A DNA stretch of 64,000 bases from Myrmaecium sp. VS I D KN 1 (taxonomy: Eukaryota; Ascomycota; Dothideomycetes; Valsariales; Valsariaceae). The notes under the pieces were generated by a model, which saw only the letters and a list, made by a program, of their open reading frames with translations, ran no database searches and had not been told where the DNA came from. Of this stretch, positions 33,490 to 45,600 are shown piece by piece. The DNA lies in contig JADQAV010000038.1 in assembly GCA_019775845.1 (NCBI GenBank), forward strand, positions 1 through 64,000, in the 5' to 3' direction. The position numbers and the translations under genes are program-made. Numbering within the stretch: position 1 is the first letter of the stretch; each line of letters opens with the position of its first letter.

Positions 33490-35273
33490 AGGGTCGATTG
33501 GGGCGGTGATGTAACGGTGGTCGTCCGGCGGGGGCGGCGAAGAGAAAAAGTGACGAGGAGAATGGAGGGAGAGAAGGAGGGAAGGAGGGGTAAGAGTGGC
33601 AGCGGAGGACCGATCAGCTCACGTCCAACAACTTCCCAAGCGCGACGAGGAAGCGGCGAGAGCTAAAGGTGATGGTGTTGCAAGTGTCAGATTGATGAAG
33701 TGAAGGGAGATAAAGAGAGAAGGAGAGACAGAGAGTTATCGGTACCGGTGCGTGTGGATGTACGAGTGGATGTAGATGGGGATGCGAATGTGCATCGGGT
33801 GAGGATGTGACGAGGTCGTAAGAAGTTGATGGAGGTCGCAGGTCGTGTTTGCGCCCACCCGCCCAGCGTCACCTCTCGCTCGCTCTCCCCCGCACAACCC
33901 AGCTGCTAGTGACTCCCCGCCAGACCCTGGCGGTCTCTTTCGTCACCCCTTGCCCTCCTCTCTCCACTGCTCGCGTCCACAACCCCCGCTGCTCCAGACC
34001 ATCATGTTGCCACCGATGCCCCTGTGAACTCCAGATATTTCCAATGCCAGATGAACTCTGTACATTCTCCAGAAGGGCTGCAGGTGACAAAGGACCATCA
34101 CTAAACCCGACCAATCACATACGCAGCATTGCTGTTTCGCCCCCTCTAGCTCTCCATCCACAAGAGATCACAGCTGTCACTTAGTCACAAAAGGTCACAA
34201 TACACCAGATTCACACAGCAGAGGGCACAGGACACAGGACACAAGCAATCAATGCTGGAGACGCACATAGGTTTATTATTAGCGAGAAGATCGCAGCAGG
34301 CTACAGAATAAGGGAACGACTCTTCGCCGTCCTCAAAGTCAGTATAACTTCGAATCTTCTTTCCCAGCGCCATCTCCAGAGAAAAAAAAACTTTTTTTCA
34401 TTGGTGTTTCTTTCTACCAGGCTCGCTCCGAAAGGTGTGCGCACGCTCGGTTATAGAGACATACATCCGAGCAAAATGACAGCGATGGCCCGGACTGATC
34501 GGGTCCCTCCAGACGGAAGGTGATCAACGGTTGAGAGGTAGGATAGTGCTACTATGCTGGACGAAGGTAGCAAGGCCAGTATAGTGTAGTTTCGGCGAAA
34601 ATTAATTGGGATCCGCCTGTGTAAAAACCGCCAAGTCAGGTCCTGGCGGTGTGCGAAGTCGTGCTGGAGGTACTAAGGATAGGTGGTACCATTCGAATGT
34701 GTGGTGACGCCCATGGAATTTCCGACGTCGAAGATCCAAAATGTGGAAAGAGGGGGAGGTATCTCGAAAAATCTCTAGGATGGAAAGTGACTTTTGAGAT
34801 GCCCTGCCGCCGGTCGATGCTAAGGAAAAGTCAATCAGAACGGAATCGGAGACCCAACGGGTATCCGAAACGGTAAAGGTAGAAGCGCCAACGGAGCGCC
34901 CTTATCTCAACTCAAAAAGGGGAAAGAAAAGGAAAGGATGAAGAAATCCGGGCATATAGTACAATGCACGGGAACGCGAGAGGCCGATCACGGTACGCCG
35001 AGATGTCTTCGTAAGACCCAGGGAGGATACCAGGAAAACCAGTCATAGTCCGCTCTCGTAGTCGTAAAAAGGTCCGAATATGTGCAATAAAACAAGCGAA
35101 ACATCATGCAGGGCGACCGAAAGTAGACTGCCTGTCCATAGCAGAGCGTACGGAAGGAAAAACCCAGTCAGGACAGGCACGGACGTCGACTGCCCAACTC
35201 CACCAGGAATGCACCGCAACCATCACCGGAAGAACCACTAACGCCGATGCGAGATGACACGAGCAAAAGAAAT
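33490..35273. other. Intergenic: SDS23 promoter and DHH1 3' flank
   Basis: This stretch of nearly 1.8 kb lies between two minus-strand genes. The purine-rich part just above 33490 is probably the SDS23 leader. A 7-bp inverted repeat with a 10-nt gap lies at 34627-34650. A 62-codon minus frame at 34185-34373 begins with ATG but shows no domain. I find no supported gene. Confidence 0.5.
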
Positions 35274-36853
35274 CTAAGCAGGACCAACAGGGCGGGGATT
35301 GCGAGGCGGGCCGTTCTGGGCATTTGAGCCATTCTGTCCGCTCACGTTCCGGGGCGGGCCCCTGCGCTGGCCTTGAAACTGGCCGCCTCCACCCCGGTGG
35401 TTGTTCCGAGGGTAGCTTTGACGGGCTTGATAGCTCTGGTTGGCGCCGTCCTCGATCTGACCTTGCTGGCCTTGCTGGGGCGGGCTAGGACGCTGATTCG
35501 GCGGGTTAGAAATAGGGCGAGGAATGGTTTCCGGGCTCTCGTAAACGTAGAGGCTCTTTTCGATGGTCTGTGGGATCGGTTGGATCTCAGTACCAAGTTC
35601 CTGCTCGATACGGTAGAGGTTGAAGCGATCTTCCCAGTTGATCAAGTTGATGGCCAAACCGAGATGTCCGAAACGTCCAGACCGACCGATACGATGGAGA
35701 TAGGTCTCCGCGTTCTTAGGGAAGTCGAAGTTGATGACGACGTTCACCGCCTGGATATCAATACCACGGGTCAGAAGGTCAGAGCAGACAAGGTTACGGC
35801 AGACGCCGTTCCGGAAGTCGTGGAACACCCTGTTACGGTTATGTTGCTGCATGCGAGCATGAGAATAGAAGCAAGAATAACCAAGTTCGGTGATCTTCTT
35901 CGCCAGCAATTCGACGCGGTTGGTCGAGTTGCAGAAGATGATGGATTGGTTGATCTGGAGTTTGTTGAAGAGCGTGTTGAGACAGTGGACCTTCTGCTTC
36001 TCCTCTACGAAAGCATAGTACTGAGTGATACCTCGGAGGGTAAGCTCATCCATGAGATTGATTTCGTAGGGTTGTTTCATCCATTTGTCCTTGAAGCTCT
36101 TGACCACCAGCGGGAACGTGGCGCTGAAGAGCATCACCTGCCGGTCCTTGGGGCAGAAAGCGAGTAGCTGCTCGATCACAGGGGTGAATTCGGGGGACAG
36201 AAGCTTGTCAGCCTCATCCATGACGAAAGTTGGGCAAGAGGAAAGATCAGCAACGCCCTTGGCGGCGAGATCAAGGATTCTGCCAGGCGTCGCAATGACG
36301 ATGTGTACAGGCTCGCTGAGACGAATGATATCATCTTTGAGACCAGTACCGCCAGTAGTGACCATAACGTTGACACCAAGGTGCTTGCCGAGTGTCTTGC
36401 ATACTTGTGAGGTCTGGAGAGCCAGCTCTCGCGTAGGCACCAAGATTAAGGCTTGAATCTTGTTGCTCTTCGGGTTTATCCGCTCGAGTGTGGGGATGAC
36501 GAAAGCTGCTGTCTTTCCCGTGCCGTTCTTCGCTCGTGCCAGAATGTCACGTCCAGTAAGCGCCACAGGGATTGCCTCTTCTTGGATGGGCGACGGCTTC
36601 TCAAACCCTGCCTCGAAGATACCCATAAGAAGTTCTCTCTTGATGTAGAAATCTTCCCATTCCAAACCTTTTGTAGCAGTAACATCCTAAAGAAGTTAGT
36701 CATTATGCCATACAGGGAGCATGGACCCGCACTTACCTCTGTCTGCGGCCTGCCATCCTTCGTAGGCGCCTTTAGGCCTTCCCGCCAGCCTTCAGCGGAT
36801 GGCGAATCGCTGATAGACGCGCCTGCTAACTGATTTGCTAGTTCTGTTGCCAT
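35274..36853 (-). CDS. DHH1: DEAD-box RNA helicase Dhh1 (DDX6)
   Basis: This gene encodes a 509-residue protein from exons 36737-36853 and 35274-36686, split by a 50-bp intron. The full helicase set is present: Q motif 'FEKPSPIQ', motif I 'AKNGTGKT', Ia 'PTRELALQ', II 'DEAD', III 'SAT', and VI '[10 protein letters not shown]'. Near-identity with DDX6-family signatures such as '[17 protein letters not shown]' and '[16 protein letters not shown]' makes the call firm. The last 75 residues are Gln/Gly/Pro-rich with RG repeats, a tail type linked to P-body formation. The protein promotes decapping and represses translation in cytoplasmic mRNP granules. The 5' flank is long (about 1.5 kb), so a long leader is possible. 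Confidence 0.97.
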
Positions 36854-38336
36854 TGTAGTGGTGTCGAGAGATGTGAGAGATCGAGGCAATGTGAGTGTCA
36901 AAGACGATACAGGTCGTGCTCAGGTTCAGCCAGTAGATGGTGAGAGCTGATTGTTAGCTTCGACTATAATGCCCGAAAGTGTGAGAGCGTAGTGGAACCA
37001 GTCGAGCTGGATGGTTCTGAACGTGAAGTGGCGGGGTAGAGAGGTTGCGCACGTCGCGCCGGGAGATTATGGGGTGAAGGCGCAGATGAGGTTCAGCTGG
37101 TAGACACGGTGTTATGTCCTAGCTATCCTTGCGCTGGACGTTAGGTGACACAGAGTTCTGAGTGGTTTTTGTAGGAGAGCGGGGATGGGTTGTCTGAAAG
37201 CCTTGCGTGTGCGTGCGTTGTTGATCGAGAGCGAAAGGCGCAGAGGTACGGTCGTGTTTTAGATAGGTTTCGGATTGTGAAGAGGAAGTTCTAAAGTGTC
37301 TCGGTGGGTAGTAGCGGTAAGGTGATAGAGTGGTGTCAAGGGTACTAGCTGGCAAGGTGGGAGACTCGGTGAGTGGAAGTCGAAGTAAAGGTTGTGATGA
37401 TGCCGAGCACCAAGTGCGGCGGGCAAAGCTAGGCCGACGCATGGGCCACTACGGCAGGCCATACCTATTTGCCACTCGCACAGTCCCTCGGTCAGTGTGT
37501 GTGTAGAATAGAGAAACAACACCGCCGTCCAAGGCTAGCCCGGGCAATATATACACTGTGTTCCGGCGTCCGTTTAGAGCGCTCTCGTACGGTGGGATAC
37601 AGCTGATGGCATCAACTGGTGCTCCGTGGTGCTCTCATATGCATGAAACCTTAAACTACCATTCTCACTTCTTCGACTGCGGCTACGGCATCAGGAACAT
37701 ATCTCCCTAATCTAGGACCCAACTCTTTTGTCAGTACTCTTCGTTTCTCTCTAAGTCGTCCCTGTTCAGGTCATTCTGGTATACCATATGCATGCCTTCA
37801 AGCGAAACAAATGCTGGTGTACGAATATGTCTACCGTAAATATATTTTCCTGACGATGGCGCGTTTAAATACAGAATGTAGCAGCAATGGTCCAGGTACT
37901 CATCATTTCAAGCTCTCATAAATCGTGGGCTAGTTTCATTTTCCCTTTTCCCATTGCTCCTACAATTCACGCCCTTGTGCAGGATGTCCTTTCATGCTGA
38001 TTCACTGATTCGCAGATAGGTACTAAGATAACATATCCGCACTTTCCAGGTCCACCGCAAGACCTTGGCAGTGACTTCTTATTATCGAACCTTCAGCCTC
38101 ATGATGTCCCTTCTTCATCGGTGTAAGTGATAAAGCGAACGGTATCATGAAATAAGACGTTTTTTTGCGGTGATGACCTGGCAGCAGGCCACAGCTTAGA
38201 TAAATAGGTGAGACAGGCAGTAAGTGGATTTCGTCTCTCGTCGTACGGCTCTGCGTTTCTCATGTTTTTCCGTCCGTCTCTCCCTTCAGCGGTCAAAGTT
38301 TGGTCAAAGTGATTTGAGGTTGTGTTGTTTTGTCTG
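36854..38336. other. Intergenic: DHH1 leader/promoter and C2H2 3' flank
   Basis: This stretch of about 1.5 kb lies between two minus-strand genes. A 107-codon minus frame at 37119-37442 begins with ATG and would sit in a long DHH1 leader as an upstream ORF if transcribed. It has no recognisable domain. I see no repeat or RNA gene. Confidence 0.5.
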
Positions 38337-39020
38337 CTAGGAAGGCTTTTTCTTCAGAAGCGGACCTTCGTCCTCCCCTTCAGCCTTGACTTTTCGTCCT
38401 TGAAGTTTAGTTTGAGGCCTACAAGGCTTCGAATCACGATGAGCTGTCTTGTAATGCACCAGGCGCTCTTTCTTTCCCGTGAAGGTCTCGCTGCAACCCT
38501 TCACCCAGCAAGCATACTGGAGGGTTCCACGGTGCATATGTTGCGTGTGAGAAGAGAGCGAGGTGTACCTGGACGTCCGGTAGAAACAGTACGCGCACTG
38601 GAAGCACGGTTCCCCCGGGTGCTTCGCGCTGACGTGTTGCTGCAGCTCGCGCTGACACCGGAACCGGCTTTGGCATGCTTTGAACGGGCAAAAGTACTTC
38701 AGATTGTGCGCCTCCGTGTGCTCGACCAGTTCCCTCTCGCTGGAGAAAACCAGCGTGCAATGGTTTTTCGGGCAGACATATGAGCGGCGTTCAGCCCCGC
38801 CTTGCGGAGGAGGCCCGCAGGCATCCAGACCCGTCTCGCCCGCATGGGAACCTGAAACCCCTTCCTCCGCGCAGTCAGCGGCATCGCCAGGCATGCGTGC
38901 CGACGGCAGATGGGGCGGGATGCTCGCTTCAACATGTTCGGCATTCACAACAGGAAGATCTCCAGCCTGGCATGGGAGCTTATGTACCACCGCAACCGGA
39001 GGTCCCATCACCGACATCAT
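38337..39020 (-). CDS. C2H2 zinc-finger protein, four fingers
   Basis: I read a 227-residue protein from a single exon. Four consecutive C2H2-type fingers occupy about residues 81-195. They begin 'YVCPKNHC', 'YFCPFKAC', 'FQCAYC' and 'YACWVKGC', and each ends with an H-x3-H or H-x4-H pair. Three of the four have C-x4-C spacing, and the third has C-x2-C. A Lys-rich tail follows and may carry a nuclear signal. The arrangement fits a nucleic-acid-binding protein, perhaps a transcription factor, but I do not know the family. The start at 39020 is the first ATG after a likely leader intron whose acceptor lies near 39073; a frame extending up to 39101 would need that intron retained. Confidence 0.65.
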   Translation of the reverse strand: MMSVMGPPVAVVHKLPCQAGDLPVVNAEHVEASIPPHLPSARMPGDAADCAEEGVSGSHAGETGLDACGPPPQGGAERRSYVCPKNHCTLVFSSERELVEHTEAHNLKYFCPFKACQSRFRCQRELQQHVSAKHPGEPCFQCAYCFYRTSRYTSLSSHTQHMHRGTLQYACWVKGCSETFTGKKERLVHYKTAHRDSKPCRPQTKLQGRKVKAEGEDEGPLLKKKPS

Positions 39021-39640
39021 CCTTGGCAGCGAGGCTAGCACAGAAATGAGAGATCTTAATTGCAGTTGGCTGGTACTAAGGAGGCATTTTCTTGTTAGCA
39101 TACCAAGGCACGTGGGTCAAGGGCCAACCAGTCACCCAAACCTACATCGCTAAGCGGTCGAAGATCTCGTCTCGAGGCAGGCAGTTGAGATCACGAGGAT
39201 GAATGAAGTGTTTACGGTCGGGAGAGAGCTCCTTCCTTTTATAGACGCATCCCAGCTTCCCGTCTTCAGGACCTCACCAGGCTGAAAAAAGTGGGGCCCG
39301 CAGGGGGCCCGCTTGAAGCACTCAGGCAATACGTACGCATGTGATTCTGCTGGTGAGTCGCAGTCACTGCTGACCAGTCAAATTGCGAGACGGAAGCGTG
39401 ACGGGCCTCGAGGCCGTGGGCTACGTCGTTGCGTGCAAACGCGTATGGGTTACCTCGCGACGAAAGCAACATGTGAATACTAAGCGTCGCGAGAGTGTCA
39501 CGAATGAGAGCAGAAGACTTTAGAAGTGGCCAAGTGTTCTTTTTCTTTTACATTACTCTAGCAGAAGTCGAATGTATATGAAGATGCTCATCAGTTCCTT
39601 TTACCTACCTTCTTACCTAGTCATACAAACCTCGAAGCTC
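39021..39640. other. Intergenic: C2H2 leader and promoter
   Basis: This holds the likely promoter and leader of the C2H2 gene, including a candidate leader intron around 39073-39105 (GTATGC donor, CTAAC-like branch site, TTAG acceptor). No separate gene is supported. Confidence 0.45.
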
Positions 39641-39889
39641 TTATTGCACACGCTCATACAACGGAGGAAACTCCACGTACCCTTCCTTATCCAGACTCCA
39701 TGTGACCAGACACCTCGAACATTGAACCGCACACCGGTCCTTCTGGACGTCGTGCGTTTCCGGTTGGCGGACGAGGAAAAGACCTCCGATCCTGTCCTTG
39801 CAGCGCGGACATTCCCAGTACTTCCCCATGGCGGTGAGGTTTGCAGTCGTGCTCTTCGCCTTGGTTGGGATACAGATTCTCGGCGTCAT
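39641..39889 (-). CDS. Small Cys-rich protein, possible zinc ribbon
   Basis: This single-exon frame encodes 82 residues beginning with ATG. Its Cys pattern is C-x2-C ('WECPRC'), a gap of about 23 residues, then C-x3-C-x2-C ('CAVQCSRC'), which could bind one zinc ion. Aromatic residues next to the Cys pairs also fit a folded ribbon. The end 'GYVEFPPLYERVQ' is not low-complexity, which argues for real coding. I do not recognise the family. The frame is short enough to be chance, so this call is tentative; an internal ATG at residue 21 would leave the Cys region intact. Confidence 0.4.
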   Translation of the reverse strand: MTPRICIPTKAKSTTANLTAMGKYWECPRCKDRIGGLFLVRQPETHDVQKDRCAVQCSRCLVTWSLDKEGYVEFPPLYERVQ

Positions 39890-40623
39890 GTTGTCGGGGT
39901 GACGATGGACGTGTAATGATTGCTTTTTAGACGTGCGTAGAAAGTGACTCTGCTTGACGGGATGGAAAACGAAGTCGCGCTGATATCCATTCCAAACTTC
40001 GACGGCGGGATAGCTTTATAATGAAACGAAAAGATATCATTGTATCTGCTCATCATTGTTCAGGGTTTTGAGTGAGATGAACTGGAACAGAGAGAAAGTT
40101 GTTTGCGCTGTCAAGAGCATGAGAATGAAATACAGTGCGCTGCATCATTGTTAAGCTAGCAGAGGGGATTGAGGTGACTAGAAAGTACAATGAACGTGAG
40201 ATTGTCATTGTCACCAACTGCCACCTCGATCATCCTCCAGATTATCACAACCGTATGTTTGACATGATTGCGAGTGACGGGGACTAATGTCAGTCTCAGG
40301 ACATTCAAGGAGCTGACTCTCTGCCTGCAAGCCTTACAGCCTTGTCCTTCACTCAGCATGAAGTGAAAGCCACGCAGGTTTGCCAATGTGAGTTTGACTA
40401 CATACTTGACGTACGAGTGAGTTTACCTCTATTAATCTCTTTTATGTCCTACGATATTAAGGTATCATACGTAAAAAACCAACACATATCAGAAAGAAAA
40501 GCGGAAAACAGCTGCAGCAAACATAAGTCCAAGAGAGAAGTCAAAGCACATCCCATTCCTTACGCCAATACACCTATCCAAGAAACGCCCACCAGCAAGC
40601 AAACACGCTCCAGCAGCCCACCG
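39890..40623. other. Intergenic, nothing supported
   Basis: This stretch lies between two minus-strand genes. A 76-codon minus frame at 40156-40386 begins with TTG and has no domain. I see no repeat or RNA gene. Confidence 0.5.
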
Positions 40624-41273
40624 CTACGTCCCTCTTCGCGGCTTGCTTGTTCGATCCGCCGACACACCGACGAAGCTACTCCGCGGCGGGACCGATCCAG
40701 ATCTCTTCATCAACCCCGGCTTGGGCGACGGCGTCACCAGGGGCACACCGGGACCTGCCATCGAAGGCGGCGGTTTCGACCCGGAAACGGCAGAGGAAGC
40801 AATGGTAGAAGACTGCGGACGGGAGGGTGCTTTCTCCACCGCTTCAGGCTTTGCGGCAGCGCTCACCGGCTTCGTTTTCTTCTGCTTCTGCTTCTGCTTC
40901 GCCTCAGCGGGAGATGTTAGAGGCAAAGCAGCGCGCCGCTTCGCACGAGCGTCTCTGGCGCTGATTTTTTTCTTGTGCCTGGCTTCCTCAGCTTCACGCT
41001 CGGCCTGGATGCGCAGTGCGTCCGCGGTCGCTGTGTCATATCAGCCTCTTAGGTCCCATAGCCTTGCCTTTCACCGACAGAAGACGACAGTAACTTACCA
41101 GAGCTCTTGACCGACTCTCCCTTCTTGCGCCCCCGGGTGGACTTCGCGACCCCAGATGGAGTAGCGGTGGCCTTCTTGCCCGTCTTTTTCCGGGCCGTAG
41201 TCTTCTTGGGCGAGATGCTGAAGCGGGTGGGCGGTTTGATAGCGGAGCGTTGACGAAGGCCTGTTCGTGCCAT
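40624..41273 (-). CDS. Lys/Ala-rich basic protein, unknown function
   Basis: I read a 193-residue protein from exons 41099-41273 and 40624-41030, with a 68-bp intron. It is strongly basic and mostly disordered. The N-terminal part has Lys-rich runs such as 'SPKKTTARKKTGKK'. A helical stretch after the intron is 'ALRIQAEREAEEARHKKK', and the rest is Pro/Ser-rich with more basic clusters. Several clusters could act as nuclear localisation signals, and a nuclear or nucleolar role is likely. I cannot assign a family. The frame stays open over the join, and the donor and acceptor are consensus. Confidence 0.6.
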
Positions 41274-42634
41274 TTTGTGCTAGAGATAGGTAAAATTCGT
41301 CTTAGACTAAGCGCGAGTATGATGAAAGGGAAAGGCTTCAAATCGGTAAAGTAGTCTCAAGGGAGCTTTCTTTTATAGCGACAGGAGAACTTGTGATGAA
41401 TGGAATGACAGGTTCGTCGCCGTTTGCGTCGCGCAGCAGGCGCAACGAGCACTTCTCTTTGACCGAGAGCCATGCTGAACTAGAAGAACATCAGGTATCT
41501 TTTCGTCACACAGTGTTCGAATGCCTTTGCGAGAGAAAAGTGGAAGTGCTTCAGCAATCTTTGTCTACCGCACTCGGACGTGTGTGCGTCTTTGTTCACT
41601 TCGCAACATCCTCCACGCTCAGGGTTCCCAGGAGGCCCCCGTCGCTACGACGACTTCTGATGAAGGGACATTCACCGTATTGAACCTGCTGCGGGTGACA
41701 GGAATGAGCCCGCTCGGTATTGTGTCGAGATGTGTAGTTGAGGAAATCTTATATTATGATTAGAACATGCAGAGGAACGAAGATCTCAACAACCGAAGAA
41801 CGGGAAACAGCATGAAGATGAAGCTGCTTCTTCCCCTCCCTCATCATACATGCTGAGCTCCATGCCATGAACTGCAAATGAACCCGTGAAGACTGTCGCC
41901 ATGCCCTCCGCATGGCAATAGCAACCGTAGGAGCCCACAAGGTACTCTCCGACTGACCCCGATGTATCTACATGGTCCACCACTCAACTACCCGCAACCC
42001 ATAAACACTCTCTTCTAGCCATGCTATACAATCCTCTTCCTCGTGCGTACAAGCACGTATCGTCAGTCGCCAAGGCGGGAGACGAACAGAGAGTCACGCG
42101 TCACCCGGCAATCCTCCCCACGCCAAACCGAGGAATGCACGAGGGACCAATCACCATCAACGAGCGTCTTACGGATGAAGACATTTATTTAAGTGCCGAC
42201 ACAGGAGAAAGTGAGGAGTGACAGACAAGAAGTCATTATACTACGTAAGCGAGTCATTGAGTGTGGTACAAACCATTCCGATCCGCCATCCCACAGCCAG
42301 GTAAGAACAAGAAAGATGAAAAGAGAAGGATTAGAAAGTCGAACAATAAACCCTCCTTCCAGGAGAGAACCACGTTATTCGGCGAGCAACCACACCCAAT
42401 ACAGCTGAAGGGAGGTGTACAAAAAGACCGCCAGAAGGAAGTCGAAACCAGTCTGGTACTCATCTCATCGTATCGTAACGTCCAGAAGCAAGAAAAGATG
42501 AGAACAAGGAGACAAGAACAAGAATAAGAGAGAACAGAAAGCACACCAGGGTATCCGAACCTCCCAAAGGAAACATGGGAGAGAAACAAGAGGCAAAGCC
42601 GAAAAAAAAAGAGAAACCGCCAAAACATCACCCA
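41274..42634. other. Intergenic, about 1.4 kb
   Basis: This lies between the minus-strand Lys-rich gene and the 3' end of the ASPM-like gene. Purine-rich runs near 42490-42620 on the plus strand fit the ASPM-like trailer. Short frames (for example 41786-41983 on minus, 42021-42221 on plus) show no domain. No gene is supported. Confidence 0.5.
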
Positions 42635-45600
42635 TCACCAACCCCCCCTCACCCTCTCCACCCACGTCCTCCTCCCACCAGCACGATCCACCCTCTTCCT
42701 CTCCCGCACCACCCTCCTCGCCCGCCACCCACGGGCCAACGCCTGAAAACCCACCACATCGTCCACAAGCCGACGAATCCGATCCTCCAAAACCGCGCGC
42801 CAGGCCCGCTGAACCACGGTGGCCGCCCAAGTCAAGCGATCGCGCTCCCGAACAACAGCCGCGCAGCCGTGCGCGAGCCGCATCAGCGCGAAACGCCGAC
42901 CGACCTCGCGGCGGGCGAGACGGGCGCGATACGCGCGCTGGAGGACGGCGGCGGCGCGCCAGCTGCACGCGAGCGGCACGAGCCGTGAGGCCAGGAAGGC
43001 CAGCGTTGTTACCGTGAAATCGCGGGAGGGGATGGTGGCGGCGTGGGGCGTGTGCGAGGCGGGGAAGAGCGCGATGAAGGCGTTGCTGCAGCCGAAGAGT
43101 TTGAGCTTGGCTGGAAGCGAGAGTGGCGCTGTTGAGACCGTCGCCGCTGATGAAGAGGCTGGGCAGAAAGGCATGTACTCATCCACGATCGCCTCGAAGG
43201 CCGCGGTGCCCGCAAAGGCCGTGGTGAGGTTGGCCATGCGCACGCCGCGCAGACGGCCAATGTTGCGAGCCCACGCCCGGAGCAAGAACGTGTACCGTTC
43301 CACGCCGTCCAGCTCCTCAAGCTCATCCTCATCCTCAGAGTCCAAATCCTGATAATCCGCAGACTTGCCCGCGTAGAACCGCCGGCGAAAGCGTCTGGTC
43401 TCCCGGAGCACCTCGTCCCAATCGACCAAGGCGCCGAGCCCCCACTTGCCGACCAGGCCCCAGAGCAAGCCCAGCGTCTTCTCGCGGTGTCCATCGACGA
43501 GGTCCTCGGCCGTGACGGCCTGGACGACCTGACCCGCCACGCCCTTCAGGCCCTCGAGCGCGCTCAGGGCGATCTGGGTGTTGTACAGCTTCTGGGCGCG
43601 GCCGATGCTGGGGAATTTGAGGTGCTGGGAGAGCACCCACTGGTCCTTCGTGTCCACCGCGACCGCGCTGGTCAGCAGCTCCCCGGACGGCAGCGTCACC
43701 GTGACCGTGTTCTCCGTCATCGCCATCAGCGTCGTGGGCGGGTAGAGCAAGACCTCCACCAGCCGCGTCAGGAGCACGCCGTCCCGGAGATCCGTGGCGA
43801 GGTTATCGACGTGGTAGCGATACTCCTGCAAGGGGTACTGCACGCAGGACACCTGATAGTTGACGTGGCCCAGCGGCCGCATGATGTCGCCAAGCGATGG
43901 GAGCAACATCGACTGCAGCGCCTGTAGCACCGCCGTGGACGACTTGTATGGCGACGAGATCTGGAACAGACAGCCGGGCACGGCATCCGTCGCCTTCACC
44001 TTGTCCAACAGCAGCACCAGCATCAAGCTCCGCAGCACCGTCCGCCGCCACGACCAGCTCTGGGATCCGAAATCATCCTCCCGATGGTCGCGGGCCCGCG
44101 CGATGCTCGCAATGCTCCCCATGCCCGTCTTGATCCGCACCGCATCCTCGTTCCGGATGAGGAACGTCTCCACGAACCCTTCAATCGCCTTCCTCATCCG
44201 CCTCTCCCGCCGCTCGCCGTCCTCCGCCGTCGCCGCCGCCATGGCCGATCCGCTCGACAGCCGATCCGGCACCGGCAGCTCTCTTCCCACCACCGCCTCC
44301 AACGCCGCCCGCAGCAAGCCCAAGTCGTACGTCCGCACCCACAGGTTCAAAAACTTCCGGCGCAATCCAACATCCTCTCGCAACCGCACCTGCTGGGCAA
44401 GGACGTCCTTCGGCACACTAAGCGCGCCGTACTGCAAGCTCGCCTGCAACCGCTGATGTAGCACGGGCACAGCCGGCTCGTGATACAGCGCCAGCATCTT
44501 CTTCCGCAGCGCCCGCGCCTCCTCCATCTCGTCCGGCCCGTCCGGCCCGCCCGTCAGGTCGACCGACCGGAACAGGCCGTTCAGCAGCTGCGTCAGCGCC
44601 ACCTCCTGGTACCGCAGCCACGAGTCCTCGTACAGCTCCGGCCGGGCCAGGTCCTCCGTCAGGACCGGGTACTTCTCCTCCTTCTCCCGCGCCTTCTGCA
44701 CCAGGTACGGCACGCTCAGCCGGGACGGGGGCTTCGGCGCGTGCTGCCCGGGCCGGCACCGCCGCAGCGCCTTGGGCGGGGACCGGTTCGGCGCGAACGG
44801 GCTCGAAGACAAGGTAGGGCTGTGAGTGTGACCGGCCGACGCCGACGAGAAGCGCGCCGACCGTGTCGCTGACGTCCTCACCGATCTTGCCGCCGCCGTC
44901 GCGTCGCGGCGCGCCTTCAGACTCTTCGCCGGCGACGGCCCGCTGTTGCTCTCCGTGCTGTACCGTTTCCGCGAGCCGGACGCGGGCGACGACCGCTCCA
45001 CGCTCGAGGACAGGGCATTGGGCTTCGGCTTGGCATTGACCTGTTTCGCCCTCGTCTCGACCAAAGGCACCGCTTTCGCCGTCGTCGACATCGTCACTTT
45101 CTTCACCAGCGGCTTCAGCGCGCACGTGTCATCCTCGTCGTCGTCCTTCGCCACGCCGCGATAGCGTCCCGGCGGCACGTTCTCCTTCCCGCCGCCGCGG
45201 CCCACGACGGCCTCCGCGAACGTGACGCCCTGCAGGGTCCGCGTGCGCGCGGTCTCCCGCAACGGTGCCCGCTTCGGCGGCGCCGCGAGACTCCCTGCTT
45301 TCGCCTTCCCAGCCCCGCCTTTCAAGCTGCTCACCAACGTCCCTTCCTCCTCCTCGCTGAGCGTCACCAGATCGAGTCCCAGATCCGGCGACCGCTCTCG
45401 CCGACGGTGGCGCGCCGCGTTGCCCGGGTGGATCGTCACGATCGTCGTATCCTCGCTGGGAACGTAGATGGTCTGTCGCCGTGCCGCCTTCTTCTTCATC
45501 ACCACCTCCCCTTCGCTCCCATCACCCGCGGCTTTTCTTCTCGCCAGGCCCTCCCGCTCCTGCTCCCGCATCCGCAGCACTTCACTCACCCTCCTCCTCG

